This document shows positions 48,193-57,399 of a DNA stretch of 64,000 nucleotides, piece by piece. Position 1 is the stretch's first letter. The number at the start of each line of letters is the position of its first letter. This stretch comes from Luteimonas padinae. Its GTDB lineage: Bacteria > Pseudomonadota > Gammaproteobacteria > Xanthomonadales > Xanthomonadaceae. The notes below the pieces were generated by a model. The model made no database searches and was not told the origin of the DNA. It saw only the letters and a list, made by a program, of their open reading frames with translations. Where the stretch lies: assembly GCF_014652935.1 (NCBI RefSeq), contig NZ_BMZT01000002.1:124001-188000 (forward strand). Direction: 5' to 3'. Position numbers and translations under genes: made by a program.

Positions 48193-48776
48193 CCGCCGCC
48201 CTCCATCGCTTCGACCATCGGCGCCAGCACCTCGTCGACGAGCTCGTCGCTCAGCGGGCCGACGTGCTTCCAGCGCACGATGCCGTCGGCATCGACCAGG
48301 AAGGTCTCGGGTGCGCCGTAGATGCCCCATTCGATCGCCGCGTCGCTGTCGTAGTCGGCGATCACGACCCAGTAGGGATTGCCGAACTGCTCAAGCCAGC
48401 GCAGCGCGTCCTCGGGCTCGTCCTTCCAGTTGTAGCCGACCACGCGGATCTTCTTCGTCTCGGCGTAGCGCGCCAGCACCGGGTGCTCGACCTGGCAGGC
48501 CGGGCACCAGCTGCCCCAGACGTTCATCAGGTAGGGCTTGCCGCGCAGGTCCCCACTGCCGATGCGGTAGCCGGGATCGTGCAGGACCGGCAGCGAGAAC
48601 TCCGGCGCCGGCTTGCCGATCAGCGGTGAGGGCAGTGATTCGCGGTCGGGGCGGTCGGAGCGGCTGACGCCCCAGCCGAGCAGCACCAGCAGCAGCACGA
48701 AGCCGCCGACCAGCAGTGCGGCCAGCAGCCCGCGCCCGCCGGAAGGGGCGGTTCCAGGCGCGTGTGGAGTGTTCAT
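48189..48776 (-). CDS. ccmG: Thiol:disulfide interchange protein CcmG (DsbE)
   Basis: CcmG is a membrane-anchored periplasmic thioredoxin that passes electrons to apocytochrome c or CcmH. The 195-residue protein has one N-terminal membrane segment (about 17-37) and a thioredoxin fold with WCPAC (Cys91, Cys94). GVYGAPETF-like GIYGAPETFLVD carries the cis-proline region. It overlaps ccmF (ATGA) and ccmH. Confidence 0.95.
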   Translation of the reverse strand: MNTPHAPGTAPSGGRGLLAALLVGGFVLLLVLLGWGVSRSDRPDRESLPSPLIGKPAPEFSLPVLHDPGYRIGSGDLRGKPYLMNVWGSWCPACQVEHPVLARYAETKKIRVVGYNWKDEPEDALRWLEQFGNPYWVVIADYDSDAAIEWGIYGAPETFLVDADGIVRWKHVGPLSDELVDEVLAPMVEAMEGGG

Positions 48777-50704
48777 CGCGGCTCCTCCTTCGCCTTCAGC
48801 GGCAGGCGGAAGCGGCGGTCGGTGGCCGCGATCACCCCGCCCAGTGCCATCAGCAGCGCGCCGGCCCAGATCCAGCGCACGAAGGGTTTGATGTGCAGGC
48901 GCACGGCCCAGGCGTCGCCGCCCAAGGGCTCGCCCAGGGCCACGAAGACGTCGGCGCGCACGCCGGCGTGGATGCCGGCATCGGTCATCACCTGGCCGCC
49001 GCTGGCGTAGGCGCGCTTTTCCGGGTGCAGCAGCACCAGCGGCTTGTCGTCGTGGAAGACCTGCACGTGCCCGCGGTCGGCGATGTAGTTCGGGCCCTGG
49101 ACGCGCTCGACGCCGTCGAAGCGGAAGGCGTAGCGGCCGATGGTCTCGCTGGCGCCCGGCGACATCGGCACTTCGCGCAGCACGTTCTGCGCCTCCACCA
49201 GCAGGGCGCCGACCAGGAACACGGCGATGCCGAGATGGCCCAGCACCATGCCCAGCATCTCGGGCGTGAAGGCGCGGCCCTTGGCGCGGATGCGCGTCCA
49301 GGCGAAGCGCAGCGTGCCCAGGCCCACCCAGGCGGCGGCGAACACCCCCAGGCCGGACTTGATCGCACCCTGCGGCGCCTTGAACCAGGCGACCACGCCC
49401 AGCAGCAGGGCCAGGCCCAGCCAGGGCGCGAGCAGCGCGAAGGGCTTCGAGGCCTGGTCCTGCTGCCAGCGCGTCAGCGGGCCGAAGGGCACCAGCAGCA
49501 CCAGTGGCGCCATCAGCACCAGGAACAGGGTGCCGAAATAGGGCGGGCCGACCGACACCTTGCCCAGGTCCAGCGCATCGGCGATCAGCGGATACAGCGT
49601 GCCCAGCAGCACCATCGCGCAGGCCGAGGCCAGCAGCAGGTTGTTGACCAGCAGCAGGGTCTCGCGCGACGAGGCGGCGAAGGGCTTGCCCTGCGCCAGG
49701 CGCGGTGCGCGGGTGAGGTAGACCAGCAGCGCGCCGCCGATCACCGCGCCCAGGAAGACCAGGATGAACAGGCCGCGCGAGGGATCGGCGGCGAAGGAGT
49801 GCACGCTGGTCAGCACGCCCGAGCGCACCAGGAAGGCGCCGAGCAGCGACAGCGAGAATGCGGCGATGGACAGCAGTATGGTCCAGCTGCCGAAGCTGCC
49901 GCGCTTCTCGGTGACCGCCTGCGAATGGATCAGTGCCGCGCCCACCAGCCAGGGCATGAAGCTCGCGTTCTCGACCGGATCCCAGAACCACCAGCCGCCC
50001 CAGCCGAGCTCGTAATAGGCCCACCAGCTGCCCATGGCGATGCCCACGGTGAGGAAGGCCCATGCGATGTTGGTCCAGGGCCGCGACCAGCGCAGCCAGC
50101 GCGCATCGACCGCGCCTTCCAGCAGCGCGGCCAGCGAGAACGCGAACGGCACCACGAAGCCGATGTAGCCGATGTACAGCAGGGGCGGATGGATGATCAT
50201 CCCCGGGTCCTGCAGCAGCGGATTGAGGTCGTGGCCCTCGGCCGCCGCCGGCAGCAGGCGTTCAAAGGGGTTCGAGGTGAACACCATGAACGACAGGAAG
50301 CCGACCGCGACCAGGCCGATCACGCCCAGGGCGCGCGCGCGGAAGCTCCAGGGGATGCTGGCCGAAGCCACGGCCACCGCGGCGTTCCAGGCCGCCAGCA
50401 TCAGCGACCACAGCAGCAGCGAGCCCTCGTGCGAGCCCCAGACCGCGGTGTAGCGGTAGATGAGCGGCAGCAGCGAATTGGAGTTGTCGGCGACGTACTT
50501 GACCGAAAAATCCTGCAGCACGAAGGCGAGTGTCAGCAGGACGTATGCGGCCAGCACCAGCACCAGCTGCGCGAGGGCGGTCGGGCGCGTGACCGCGGCG
50601 AGGTCCTGGCGGCCGCAGGCGGCACCGACCAGGCCGGCAAGCCCCTGCACGACGGCGAACGCGAGCGCGAGCGCGAGCGCCGCCTGGCCGACCTCGGGCA
50701 GCAT
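48773..50704 (-). CDS. ccmF: Heme lyase CcmF
   Basis: CcmF is the membrane subunit that, with CcmH/CcmI, attaches heme to apocytochrome c. The 643-residue protein has about fourteen membrane segments and the heme-handling WWD motif (ELGWGGWWFWDPVENASFMP). YTAVWGSHEGSLLLW is a further family landmark. The start at 50704 ([16 protein letters not shown]) overlaps the ccmE stop. Confidence 0.96.
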   Translation of the reverse strand: MLPEVGQAALALALAFAVVQGLAGLVGAACGRQDLAAVTRPTALAQLVLVLAAYVLLTLAFVLQDFSVKYVADNSNSLLPLIYRYTAVWGSHEGSLLLWSLMLAAWNAAVAVASASIPWSFRARALGVIGLVAVGFLSFMVFTSNPFERLLPAAAEGHDLNPLLQDPGMIIHPPLLYIGYIGFVVPFAFSLAALLEGAVDARWLRWSRPWTNIAWAFLTVGIAMGSWWAYYELGWGGWWFWDPVENASFMPWLVGAALIHSQAVTEKRGSFGSWTILLSIAAFSLSLLGAFLVRSGVLTSVHSFAADPSRGLFILVFLGAVIGGALLVYLTRAPRLAQGKPFAASSRETLLLVNNLLLASACAMVLLGTLYPLIADALDLGKVSVGPPYFGTLFLVLMAPLVLLVPFGPLTRWQQDQASKPFALLAPWLGLALLLGVVAWFKAPQGAIKSGLGVFAAAWVGLGTLRFAWTRIRAKGRAFTPEMLGMVLGHLGIAVFLVGALLVEAQNVLREVPMSPGASETIGRYAFRFDGVERVQGPNYIADRGHVQVFHDDKPLVLLHPEKRAYASGGQVMTDAGIHAGVRADVFVALGEPLGGDAWAVRLHIKPFVRWIWAGALLMALGGVIAATDRRFRLPLKAKEEPR

Positions 50705-51192
50705 CAGCGCGGGCCTTCGGCGACTGGCGCGGGCACGTCGACGTTGTGCTTCTCGTGAGCCAGGCCCATCTTGTCGGCCACTTCCTTGGGCACGTAGGTC
50801 TCGTCGTGCTTGGCCAGCACGTCGTCGGCGACGAAGGTACCGTCGGCGCGCATGCGCCCGGTGGCGACCACCGACTGGCTCTCGCGGAACAGGTCGGGAA
50901 GGATGCCGGAATAGACCACCGGCAGCAGCGCGTCGCCGTCGCTGACCATGAAGCGTGCCTCCATCGAACCCGGCGGGCGTTCGAACGAGCCCTTGGCGAC
51001 CATGCCGCCCAGGCGGAAGCGGCTTGCGCCGGAGGCCACGTCGGCGCCCGCGCGGCCGTCGAGCACCTCGGCCGGCGTGAACAGGTAGGCGACGTTGCGC
51101 TGCAGCGCCATGGCCACGAGCACCGCCACCAGCGAGGCGGCGGCGACGATGGCGAGCACGAACCAGAAGCGCCTGCGGCGGGTGGGATTCAT
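50704..51192 (-). CDS. ccmE: Heme chaperone CcmE
   Basis: CcmE covalently binds heme in the periplasm and delivers it to CcmF. The 162-residue protein has one N-terminal membrane anchor (about 9-29) and an OB-fold domain. The heme-binding histidine is His129 within [12 protein letters not shown], with Tyr133 as the usual axial ligand. It overlaps ccmD and ccmF. Confidence 0.96.
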   Translation of the reverse strand: MNPTRRRRFWFVLAIVAAASLVAVLVAMALQRNVAYLFTPAEVLDGRAGADVASGASRFRLGGMVAKGSFERPPGSMEARFMVSDGDALLPVVYSGILPDLFRESQSVVATGRMRADGTFVADDVLAKHDETYVPKEVADKMGLAHEKHNVDVPAPVAEGPR

Positions 51193-51365
51193 CGACCAAG
51201 CTCCGTGGGGGCTGCACTGCGGGCGGGACGCGCGGCGCGGCGCGCGGCCAGCCTCCGCGCGGCGCGCAGCTGGCGCGCGATGGCCAGGCGCGGGACGACG
51301 TAGTCCCAGGCCAGCATCAGCACGAACACCGCATAGGCGGCTACGACGTATTCGCGATAGCTCAT
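51189..51365 (-). CDS. ccmD: Heme exporter protein CcmD
   Basis: CcmD is a tiny membrane protein of the CcmABCD complex that releases holo-CcmE. The 58-residue product has a single N-terminal membrane segment ([18 protein letters not shown]) and an Arg/Ala-rich cytoplasmic tail, as expected. It overlaps ccmC and ccmE by four bases each, which fixes its limits. Confidence 0.88.
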   Translation of the reverse strand: MSYREYVVAAYAVFVLMLAWDYVVPRLAIARQLRAARRLAARRAARPARSAAPTELGR

Positions 51366-52120
51366 TTCACGCTCTCGGTGATCCGGCGGACCCAGTCCTT
51401 GCCGGCTTCGCGCTGCAGGTTGTCGGCGCGCGCGCGCGCCAGCAGGGAGCCGGCGAACCAGAGCTTGGTGCCGACCAGCATCCACACCAGCGGCGGGATC
51501 ATGCTCGGGTCCATCGAGGATTCGCCGAACACGCGGATGGTCTGGCCCTGGTGCAGCGAGTTCCACCACACCACCGAGTAGCGGATGATCGGCAGCATCA
51601 CCACGCCCACCAGCGCCAGCAGGCCGGCGGCGCGCGCGGCGGTGCGGCGGTCGTCGATGGCGTGGTACAGGCCGATCACGCCCAGATACAGGAACAGCAG
51701 CACCAGTTGGCTGGTCAGGCGCGGATCCCAGTCCCACCAGGTGCCCCACATGGGCTTGCCCCAGATCGAACCAGTGGCGAGTGTGACGAAGGTGAAGGCG
51801 GCGCCGATCGGCGCACAGGCCATGGCCAGGATCTCGCACAGCTTGATCCGCCAGACCAGGGCGATCGCGGAGTACAGCGCCATCAGCCCGAACACCATCA
51901 GGCTCATCCAGGCCGCGGGCACGTGGATGTAGAGGATGCGGAAGCTGTCGCCCTGCTGGTAGTCGGCGGGCACCTGGAACAGCGCGCCGTACACGCCCCA
52001 GGCCATGACCAGCAGGCCGAGCCCATGGCCCCAGGGGGCCCAGCGGGCGGCGAAGCGGTCGAAGTAGGGCGGTGAGCCCAGCTGGTGGAACCAGCGGATC
52101 ACCGGATTCATGTCGGACAT
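51362..52120 (-). CDS. ccmC: Heme transport/ligation protein CcmC
   Basis: CcmC loads heme onto CcmE. The 252-residue protein has six membrane helices and the periplasmic WWD tryptophan-rich motif ([16 protein letters not shown]). Conserved histidines are nearby ([17 protein letters not shown]). It is the first gene of the contiguous ccmCDEFGHI block. The usual upstream partners ccmA and ccmB are about 6 kb away at 58112-59424. Confidence 0.96.
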   Translation of the reverse strand: MSDMNPVIRWFHQLGSPPYFDRFAARWAPWGHGLGLLVMAWGVYGALFQVPADYQQGDSFRILYIHVPAAWMSLMVFGLMALYSAIALVWRIKLCEILAMACAPIGAAFTFVTLATGSIWGKPMWGTWWDWDPRLTSQLVLLFLYLGVIGLYHAIDDRRTAARAAGLLALVGVVMLPIIRYSVVWWNSLHQGQTIRVFGESSMDPSMIPPLVWMLVGTKLWFAGSLLARARADNLQREAGKDWVRRITESVK

Positions 52121-52213
52121 CGGTTTTCGCTGGCAGGAGGTGGGCAGGCCGCGGATTGCCTGCTCAGGGCCTCGGCGGACGCCCTCGGCGCGCGTCAGCG
52201 CATTGTTTCAGGT

Positions 52214-52260
52214 TTGGCCCTCCGGGCCAAGCGAGCGGGATGGCCGGTGTGGCCATCCCG
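52214..52260 (-). terminator. Tandem hairpins after azurin
   Basis: A perfect 10-bp stem (CGGGATGGCC/GGCCATCCCG, 52236-52260) and a 7-bp stem (TTGGCCC/GGGCCAA, 52214-52230) follow the azurin stop on the minus strand. There is no long U tract, so efficiency is uncertain. They suggest that azurin and ccmC are at least partly separate transcripts. Confidence 0.55.
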
Positions 52261-52282
52261 CCGAAGCGACGGACGCGCGTGC

Positions 52283-52729
52283 TCAGGGCGTCAGGTTGAT
52301 CGTGCCCTTCATCAGGGCCGAATGGCCGGGGAAGGTGCAGAAGAACGAGTAGGGGCCGCCGTCGAGCCTGGACACCGGGAAGGTCACCGAGGTGCTCTCG
52401 CCGCCGCCGACCAGGGGCGAAGCGGCGATCACGCGGGCGTCGCCGGCCTTGACATAGTTGCTGGCGACACCGGCCTTGATGCCGTCGCTGTCGATGCCCT
52501 TGATGTCGGCGGTCGCGGCGACCACCACGTTGTGGCCCATCGCGGCCTTGGGCAGCTTGCCGACGTGCTTGAGGTTGATGGTGAAGTCCTTGCAGCTCTT
52601 GCTGACGTCGATGCTGGCGACGTTGAACTTCATCATGTCGTTGCCCTCGATGTCGACCGAGCAGGTCGCGGCCATCGCGGCAGGCGCGCCCAGCATGAGC
52701 GACGAGGCGAGGAGGATCTTGCGAAGCAT
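52283..52729 (-). CDS. azu: Azurin (type 1 blue copper protein)
   Basis: Azurin is a soluble periplasmic one-electron carrier. The 148-residue precursor has a signal peptide (MLRKILLASSLMLGAPAAMA). The mature protein starts ATCSVDIEGND and shows all copper ligands: His66 (MGHN), Cys131, His136 and Met140 (FFCTFPGHSALMKG). The structural disulfide Cys23-Cys46 is also present. I chose the ATG at 52729 with GGAGA upstream over a longer frame to 52771. It follows the diheme cytochrome gene and probably exchanges electrons with c-type cytochromes. Confidence 0.97.
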   Translation of the reverse strand: MLRKILLASSLMLGAPAAMAATCSVDIEGNDMMKFNVASIDVSKSCKDFTINLKHVGKLPKAAMGHNVVVAATADIKGIDSDGIKAGVASNYVKAGDARVIAASPLVGGGESTSVTFPVSRLDGGPYSFFCTFPGHSALMKGTINLTP

Positions 52730-52758
52730 GTCGTGTCTCCGGAATGGATGATGGTGCA

Positions 52759-52788
52759 AGTGTAATTGCAAATACAGTTTATCCGCAA
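52759..52788 (-). promoter_or_regulatory. Putative azurin promoter
   Basis: On the minus strand TTGCGG (52788-52783) and TACACT (52764-52759) are 18 bases apart in an unusually AT-rich patch, about 30 bases before the azurin ATG. No convincing FNR box is present. Confidence 0.45.
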
Positions 52789-52813
52789 CGAGCCGAACGC
52801 CGCCTGAGCGGTC

Positions 52814-53626
52814 TCAGCGCGGCAGAGAGGAGAGCCACGCGGCCAGTGCTTCGACGCTGGCCTTGTCCAGGTGCTTCGCGGCCCCGCCCATGACGAAATC
52901 CGTGGTCAGATTGGTGTGCTTCCCGTCCTGGTACTCGCCGATCCGGGTGATCAGGTAGGCGTCGCGCTGCCCGCGAAGCGCCGGATAGGCGGCGTAGGGC
53001 GTGAAGCCGGCGGCGTCGACCTCGCGGGCGCGGGGGTGGCCGCGCGCATCGGCGCCGTGGCAGGCCTGGCAGGGCGGAATGCCCGCGGAGGGGTCTCCGT
53101 GCAGGTAGAGCTGCTCGCCACGCGCCAGCAGCGCCGGGTCGCGCGGCTCTTCGGCGTCCTCGCCCGGCTCCGGCGGGCTGCCGGCGTAGGGCAGGCTGGC
53201 GTAGTAGAGCGCCAGGTCGCGCATGTCCTGCTCGTCGAGGTTCTCCACGGCCACCGCCATCACCGTGCCGCCGAAGCCGGCGTCCTTGAACTTCACCAGC
53301 TGCCAGTACATGTAGTCGGCGCTCTGGCCGGCGATATCGGGGTAGATGGGGACCACCGAAGTGCCGTCCTGCCCGTGGCAGGCGCTGCACAGCTCCGACT
53401 TTTCCTTGCCGCGCGCCGGGTCGCCGGTGATCGGGGTGATGCGCCTGAGGTCGAAGTAGCGGGGGCCGTCGGTTGCCACCTGTGCTTCTTCGGCGGTTGC
53501 GTCGGCTTCGGCATCCGTGGCACCGGCATCCTGTGCGGGCGCGGTCGCGGCGGCCAGGAGGGTGATCGTGGCGGCCAGCGCCAGCAGGCCCGCCCGCGCG
53601 TGCCGGCCCGTCACGCGCCGGCTCAC
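52814..53626 (-). CDS. Diheme cytochrome c4-type protein
   Basis: The 270-residue exported protein has two covalent heme sites, CSACH (Cys80-His84) and CQACH (Cys186-His190), each in a separate class I cytochrome domain, as in cytochrome c4. The signal peptide ends near APAQ (about residue 32) and an acidic Ala/Glu linker follows. Conserved SLPY and MGGAAKHLDKAS carry the likely Met ligands region. It overlaps the upstream barrel gene by ATGA, so the two are cotranscribed. A role as periplasmic partner of the decaheme cytochrome is inferred. Confidence 0.9.
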   Translation of the reverse strand: MSRRVTGRHARAGLLALAATITLLAAATAPAQDAGATDAEADATAEEAQVATDGPRYFDLRRITPITGDPARGKEKSELCSACHGQDGTSVVPIYPDIAGQSADYMYWQLVKFKDAGFGGTVMAVAVENLDEQDMRDLALYYASLPYAGSPPEPGEDAEEPRDPALLARGEQLYLHGDPSAGIPPCQACHGADARGHPRAREVDAAGFTPYAAYPALRGQRDAYLITRIGEYQDGKHTNLTTDFVMGGAAKHLDKASVEALAAWLSSLPR

Positions 53627-56157
53627 AGCCGCACCTCCAGCATCGCGCCGACCATATTGACCGAATAGCCCGAAGGGCCGCTGTCCAGGTACACGCGGTT
53701 GGAGGTTACCAGTCCTTCCTCGAAGCCGAAGTAGTGCCAGTCGGCGAGCTTCGCCGTTTCATAGGTGTCGAACAGGCGCAGGTCGATGCGCGGGTGGAGC
53801 GGGATCGTCCAGGTGACACTGAAGCTGTTGACCCGGTGCGTCATCGGCGAGAAGCCGTTGCCCGCCAGCGCCGCGAGCGCCGGATACGCAAGCGCGTCGG
53901 CCGAGTCGAAGCGGTAGCCGGTTTCGCCGCGCGAGTCGCTGTAGTTCCAGCCCAGGTCCAGCTGGCTGCGCTCGAAGCGCCGGCTGAAGTTGATGCCGGC
54001 GTAGTAGTTGCGCTGGTCGTCGTCCACCCACCAGCGGCCGGCGTCGAGGTAGCTGTCGCCGCCAAGAACGGGATCGTTGCCGAAGGCGGCGAGCTCGTTG
54101 ACGTTGGCCACGCCCAGCTCCGAGCGGTCGTAGCCCAGGAAGACGTTGGCGGTGGTGCGCTCGTCGGGCTGCCAGTCCCAGGACAGGCTGGCGCCGAGGC
54201 TGTCGTAGTCCTGGCGGCCGAAGTCGGCGTCGTAGTCGTTCCAGTCGCCGCGCAGGGTGCCCGACAGGGTCTGGTTGGCGGGCAGCGCGAGGGTCGCGAT
54301 CAGGGTCGCCTTGTGCTGTTCGCGGTCACCCACGTCGTACTTGCGCAGCCCGGCGACGGTGTGCGGCGGCAGGTTGCCGTCATCGACGAAGCCGGGCAGG
54401 TCGGTGGAGTAGGTGAAGTGGTAGGGGTCGTAGTTATAGTCGCTGCCGGAGCGGTCCAGGTAGGAATAGTTGGCGCGCAGGGTCACGTCGTCGATCGCGC
54501 GGCTGCTCCAGGTGAGCTTGACCAGGGTGTCCTCCTGGCGCTCGACTTCGCGGTGGTCGCGGTCGGTGCGGGTGAAGGTCAGCGAGGCGCCAAGGGTGTT
54601 CTTGTCGTTGACGCGCCAGTCGACCGCGGCATGGGCCTCGAGGATGTCCTTGTCCAGCGGGAGGTTGCGCACGCGGGTCAGCACGCTCGGGAACAGCACC
54701 GGGTCCCAGACGCCCATTTCCAGCGGAACCGAACTGCCCTGGGCGCCGTTTTCGGCGATGTAGCCATACTGGCCGGTGAGCGGGTTGTAGGCGAAGTAAT
54801 CGCCCTTGTAGTCCTGGCGGTGGTACTTGAGGTTGCCCTGCACGGTCACGCGGTCGGCCGGCTGCAGGACCAGTCGCGCATTGACCAGGGTGCTGTCGAT
54901 CTTCAGGTCGGCGCTGCGCTGCGAGAGCGCGGCGGTGGTGTTCCAGTCGGAGCAGTCGAAGGCGAACGGCGCCACGGTCAGGCCGAACTGGTTGCCGCTG
55001 GCGCAGTTCATCGGTGCGAGCAGGTCGTCGTCCTGGCGCGAGGTCGAGTACGAAGCGGTGAGGCTGAACTGGCCGTTGCCCTCCAGCTTGCGCGTCGCGG
55101 TGGCGCGGATGTTGTGATAATCGTTCTCGGGCTCGTAGGCGAACTCGCCCAGGGTCAGCGGGAAGTTGTCGAAGCCCGGCACCAGCGCCGCGAACCCGAA
55201 CGGCACTTCGTAGCTGAAGCGGCGGCTGCCGTTGCGGAACATCGAAGCGCTGTAGCCGACGTCGAAGTTCCATTCGTTGCCCGCATAGCGCAGGCCGCCG
55301 TTGAAGTTGAAGGTGCTGTCGTCGATCGGACGCGGCGTCTCGTAGGCGCCGCCCAAGCCGGGGGCGATGTAGGCGAAGAAGAACGGGCCGCCGAACGGTC
55401 GCGCACCCTCGCGCTGCTCGTGGCTGGCGCCGAAGTAGGCGCTCAGCTGTCGGCTGAACATGTAGCTGCCCGACAGGCCGAACTTGTCGCGCACGACCTT
55501 CAGCACCTGGGGCGAGGTGCCCGCGGAAACAGCGGCGACTTCGGCATGGGTGCTGCCGCCGGGCGTCAGCCCCGACTTCAGGGCGAGGTAGTCGCTGCCC
55601 ACGCCGTCCCAGATCGAGCGCGCCGCGCCGCTGGTGACGTTGGGCTGGCTGCGGCCGAAGGCTTCCAGGCGGAAATGGCCGGCACGGCCCCAGGTGGCCT
55701 TGACGTACTGGTTGTCGGAATTGATCCGGCTGCCGCGCACGTCGACATGGCTGCCGTCGGCCGGTCGCGTGTAGGCCAGCGAAAGACGCGCGACGAGGCC
55801 GTCGGACCAGTCGTTGAAGCGCAGCCAGTTCGTGTTGTTCTCGTCGTTGATGTGGATGTAGCCGACACCGAGGCTGCCCGAGAACAGCCAGCCCCCGTCG
55901 AGCTCGCGCGGCTGGCCGAAGTCCGGCACGCAGGGATACAGGTGCCCGCTGGGCGTGCGCTTGCGTGCGGCGGTCAGCCAGCTCATGCCGTCGGCGGAAC
56001 AGCCGCTGGCGGCGGTGCCTGAGGGGTCGAAGGCATTGCCGAGTTGCAGATCGACGCCGACGCCACTGTCCTGCGCCACCGCCGGGAAGGCGAGGGCGCC
56101 CAGCAGCGCCAGGGCCAACGGGTGGCGGCGTGCGATCGTGCGGTTACGAGGGCTCAT
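53623..56157 (-). CDS. MtrB/PioB-family outer-membrane beta-barrel (decaheme-associated)
   Basis: The 844-residue protein has a signal peptide (to about residue 29, FPAVAQ), an N-terminal stretch GVGVDLQLGNAFDPSG and then alternating amphipathic strands. It ends in LEVRL, as expected of a large beta-barrel. Length, the opening and the adjacent decaheme cytochrome gene match the MtrB/PioB family, whose barrels sheathe a decaheme cytochrome across the outer membrane. The CXXC pair of Shewanella MtrB is absent; the cysteines near the N-terminus are Cys53 and Cys76. It lies 30 bases after the cytochrome gene. Confidence 0.85.
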   Translation of the reverse strand: MSPRNRTIARRHPLALALLGALAFPAVAQDSGVGVDLQLGNAFDPSGTAASGCSADGMSWLTAARKRTPSGHLYPCVPDFGQPRELDGGWLFSGSLGVGYIHINDENNTNWLRFNDWSDGLVARLSLAYTRPADGSHVDVRGSRINSDNQYVKATWGRAGHFRLEAFGRSQPNVTSGAARSIWDGVGSDYLALKSGLTPGGSTHAEVAAVSAGTSPQVLKVVRDKFGLSGSYMFSRQLSAYFGASHEQREGARPFGGPFFFAYIAPGLGGAYETPRPIDDSTFNFNGGLRYAGNEWNFDVGYSASMFRNGSRRFSYEVPFGFAALVPGFDNFPLTLGEFAYEPENDYHNIRATATRKLEGNGQFSLTASYSTSRQDDDLLAPMNCASGNQFGLTVAPFAFDCSDWNTTAALSQRSADLKIDSTLVNARLVLQPADRVTVQGNLKYHRQDYKGDYFAYNPLTGQYGYIAENGAQGSSVPLEMGVWDPVLFPSVLTRVRNLPLDKDILEAHAAVDWRVNDKNTLGASLTFTRTDRDHREVERQEDTLVKLTWSSRAIDDVTLRANYSYLDRSGSDYNYDPYHFTYSTDLPGFVDDGNLPPHTVAGLRKYDVGDREQHKATLIATLALPANQTLSGTLRGDWNDYDADFGRQDYDSLGASLSWDWQPDERTTANVFLGYDRSELGVANVNELAAFGNDPVLGGDSYLDAGRWWVDDDQRNYYAGINFSRRFERSQLDLGWNYSDSRGETGYRFDSADALAYPALAALAGNGFSPMTHRVNSFSVTWTIPLHPRIDLRLFDTYETAKLADWHYFGFEEGLVTSNRVYLDSGPSGYSVNMVGAMLEVRL

Positions 56158-56187
56158 GGTGTGACCTCCTGCGCGTCGTCCGCGCCG

Positions 56188-57237
56188 CTACTTGTGCAGC
56201 CGCGGGCCTGATGGGTGGTTGGATCCGTGCACCTGTGAATGGCAGGTCAGGCAGCCGCGTGCCATCAGGCGCTCGTCCGGCGCACCGCCGCCCGGCAGCG
56301 ACGTGCTCGTCAGCAGGTCGTTGGGATGGCGGACGTGCGAATGGCATTGCTGGCACAGGAAGGGCACCGGCGCGACCAGTAGCGACTGCTGGTTGGAGCC
56401 GTGCGGCGAATGGCAGTTCAGGCAGCTGTCGCGGACCGGCGCGTGTTCGAACAGCATCGGGCCGCGCTTCTCGGCGTGGCACTGGTAGCAGGTTTCGTTG
56501 ACCGTGTCGGTCTTGAGCAGGGTCGCGTTGATGGTGCCGTGCGGGTTGTGGCAGTCGGCGCAGCTCATCTGGCCCTCGGGCAGCGGCATGTGCGAGCGGC
56601 GGTCGAACTGCTGGCGGATGTCGCGATGGCAGCCGGCGCAGGTTTCGCTGATCGACTGCTTGGCCAGCAGGCCTTCGCTGGAGAGCTTGGCCATGGGGTT
56701 GTGGCAGTCGCTGCAGGAGAGGTCGTTGCGCTGGTGGACCGAGCCGGCCCACTGGTCGCGCTGGCCGCCGGAGTGGCAGCCCAGGCAACTGGCGGCCTGG
56801 GTATCGACGCTGGTACCGCCGTCCTTGGTGAACGCGATGATCGAGCCCGGGGTGGTGGGCGACTCGATGTGGTTGGAGCCGCCGCCGTGACAGGACTCGC
56901 AGGTGGCAGTGCCGGGATCGGCCGCCAGCGCCGCGCTCATGCCCAGGGCATGGGCCGTGTGGGCGAAATTCGAGGTTTCCTGCGCATGGCAGGAGGTGCA
57001 CACCAGCTCGCCGACCTGGCGGGCGTCGGGGCTGTCCGGGTTGTGCGCGACGGGCGCGTGGGCGAAGCCCGGCGCCGCATTGAAGCCATGCGCCGAGACC
57101 ACCGGCTGTTCGCTGCCGAAGTGCGTGGACGGAAGGCGGCTCTCCGGCGACTGCTGGGCGGCGACCGGCGCAACCAGTCCGGCGCCCAGCAGGACGGCTG
57201 CTGCGAGCGCAACAAGACTTGCAAGGAAAACCCTCAT
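56188..57237 (-). CDS. Decaheme c-type cytochrome, MtrA/PioA/DmsE family
   Basis: The 349-residue exported protein has exactly ten CXXCH motifs. Their first cysteines are at 80, 113, 151, 175, 200, 226, 250, 272, 295 and 329, and many other histidines can serve as distal ligands. The signal peptide ends near residue 28 (VAPVAAQQ). The 10-heme count and size match MtrA/DmsE/PioA-type cytochromes that form an electron wire inside an MtrB-like barrel. The ATG at 57237 has GGGAGAG upstream. It is the first gene of a decaheme-barrel-cytochrome c4 string. Confidence 0.93.
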   Translation of the reverse strand: MRVFLASLVALAAAVLLGAGLVAPVAAQQSPESRLPSTHFGSEQPVVSAHGFNAAPGFAHAPVAHNPDSPDARQVGELVCTSCHAQETSNFAHTAHALGMSAALAADPGTATCESCHGGGSNHIESPTTPGSIIAFTKDGGTSVDTQAASCLGCHSGGQRDQWAGSVHQRNDLSCSDCHNPMAKLSSEGLLAKQSISETCAGCHRDIRQQFDRRSHMPLPEGQMSCADCHNPHGTINATLLKTDTVNETCYQCHAEKRGPMLFEHAPVRDSCLNCHSPHGSNQQSLLVAPVPFLCQQCHSHVRHPNDLLTSTSLPGGGAPDERLMARGCLTCHSQVHGSNHPSGPRLHK

Positions 57238-57282
57238 CGCCCTCTCCCGGTGGCTGGCCCGACCCCTGCGGTCGGCTGGCGT

Positions 57283-57296
57283 GTAACTGGCGTTAC
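57283..57296. promoter_or_regulatory. Candidate operator upstream of the decaheme cytochrome
   Basis: GTAAC-TGGC-GTTAC is a perfect inverted repeat in the 162-base gap between the TetR gene and the decaheme cytochrome, 46 bases before its ATG. A short palindrome here would suit a TetR-family dimer, but 5-base half-sites are weak evidence. Confidence 0.35.
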
Positions 57297-57399
57297 GGCG
57301 ATGTTGGGGGTGGATTCAGGCTTCGTCAAGCTGCACCGCCGCGACGCGCGGGTCGCGGGTCGTGGCGCAGGGCCGCGAGCGACGGCGCCGGGTGGGGGC

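Noticed and set aside
56188..57237. Decaheme cytochrome as part of a DMSO reductase (dms) cluster
   Set aside because: No molybdopterin reductase (DmsA/DmsB-like) gene lies near it in the window; only the cytochrome family name overlaps.
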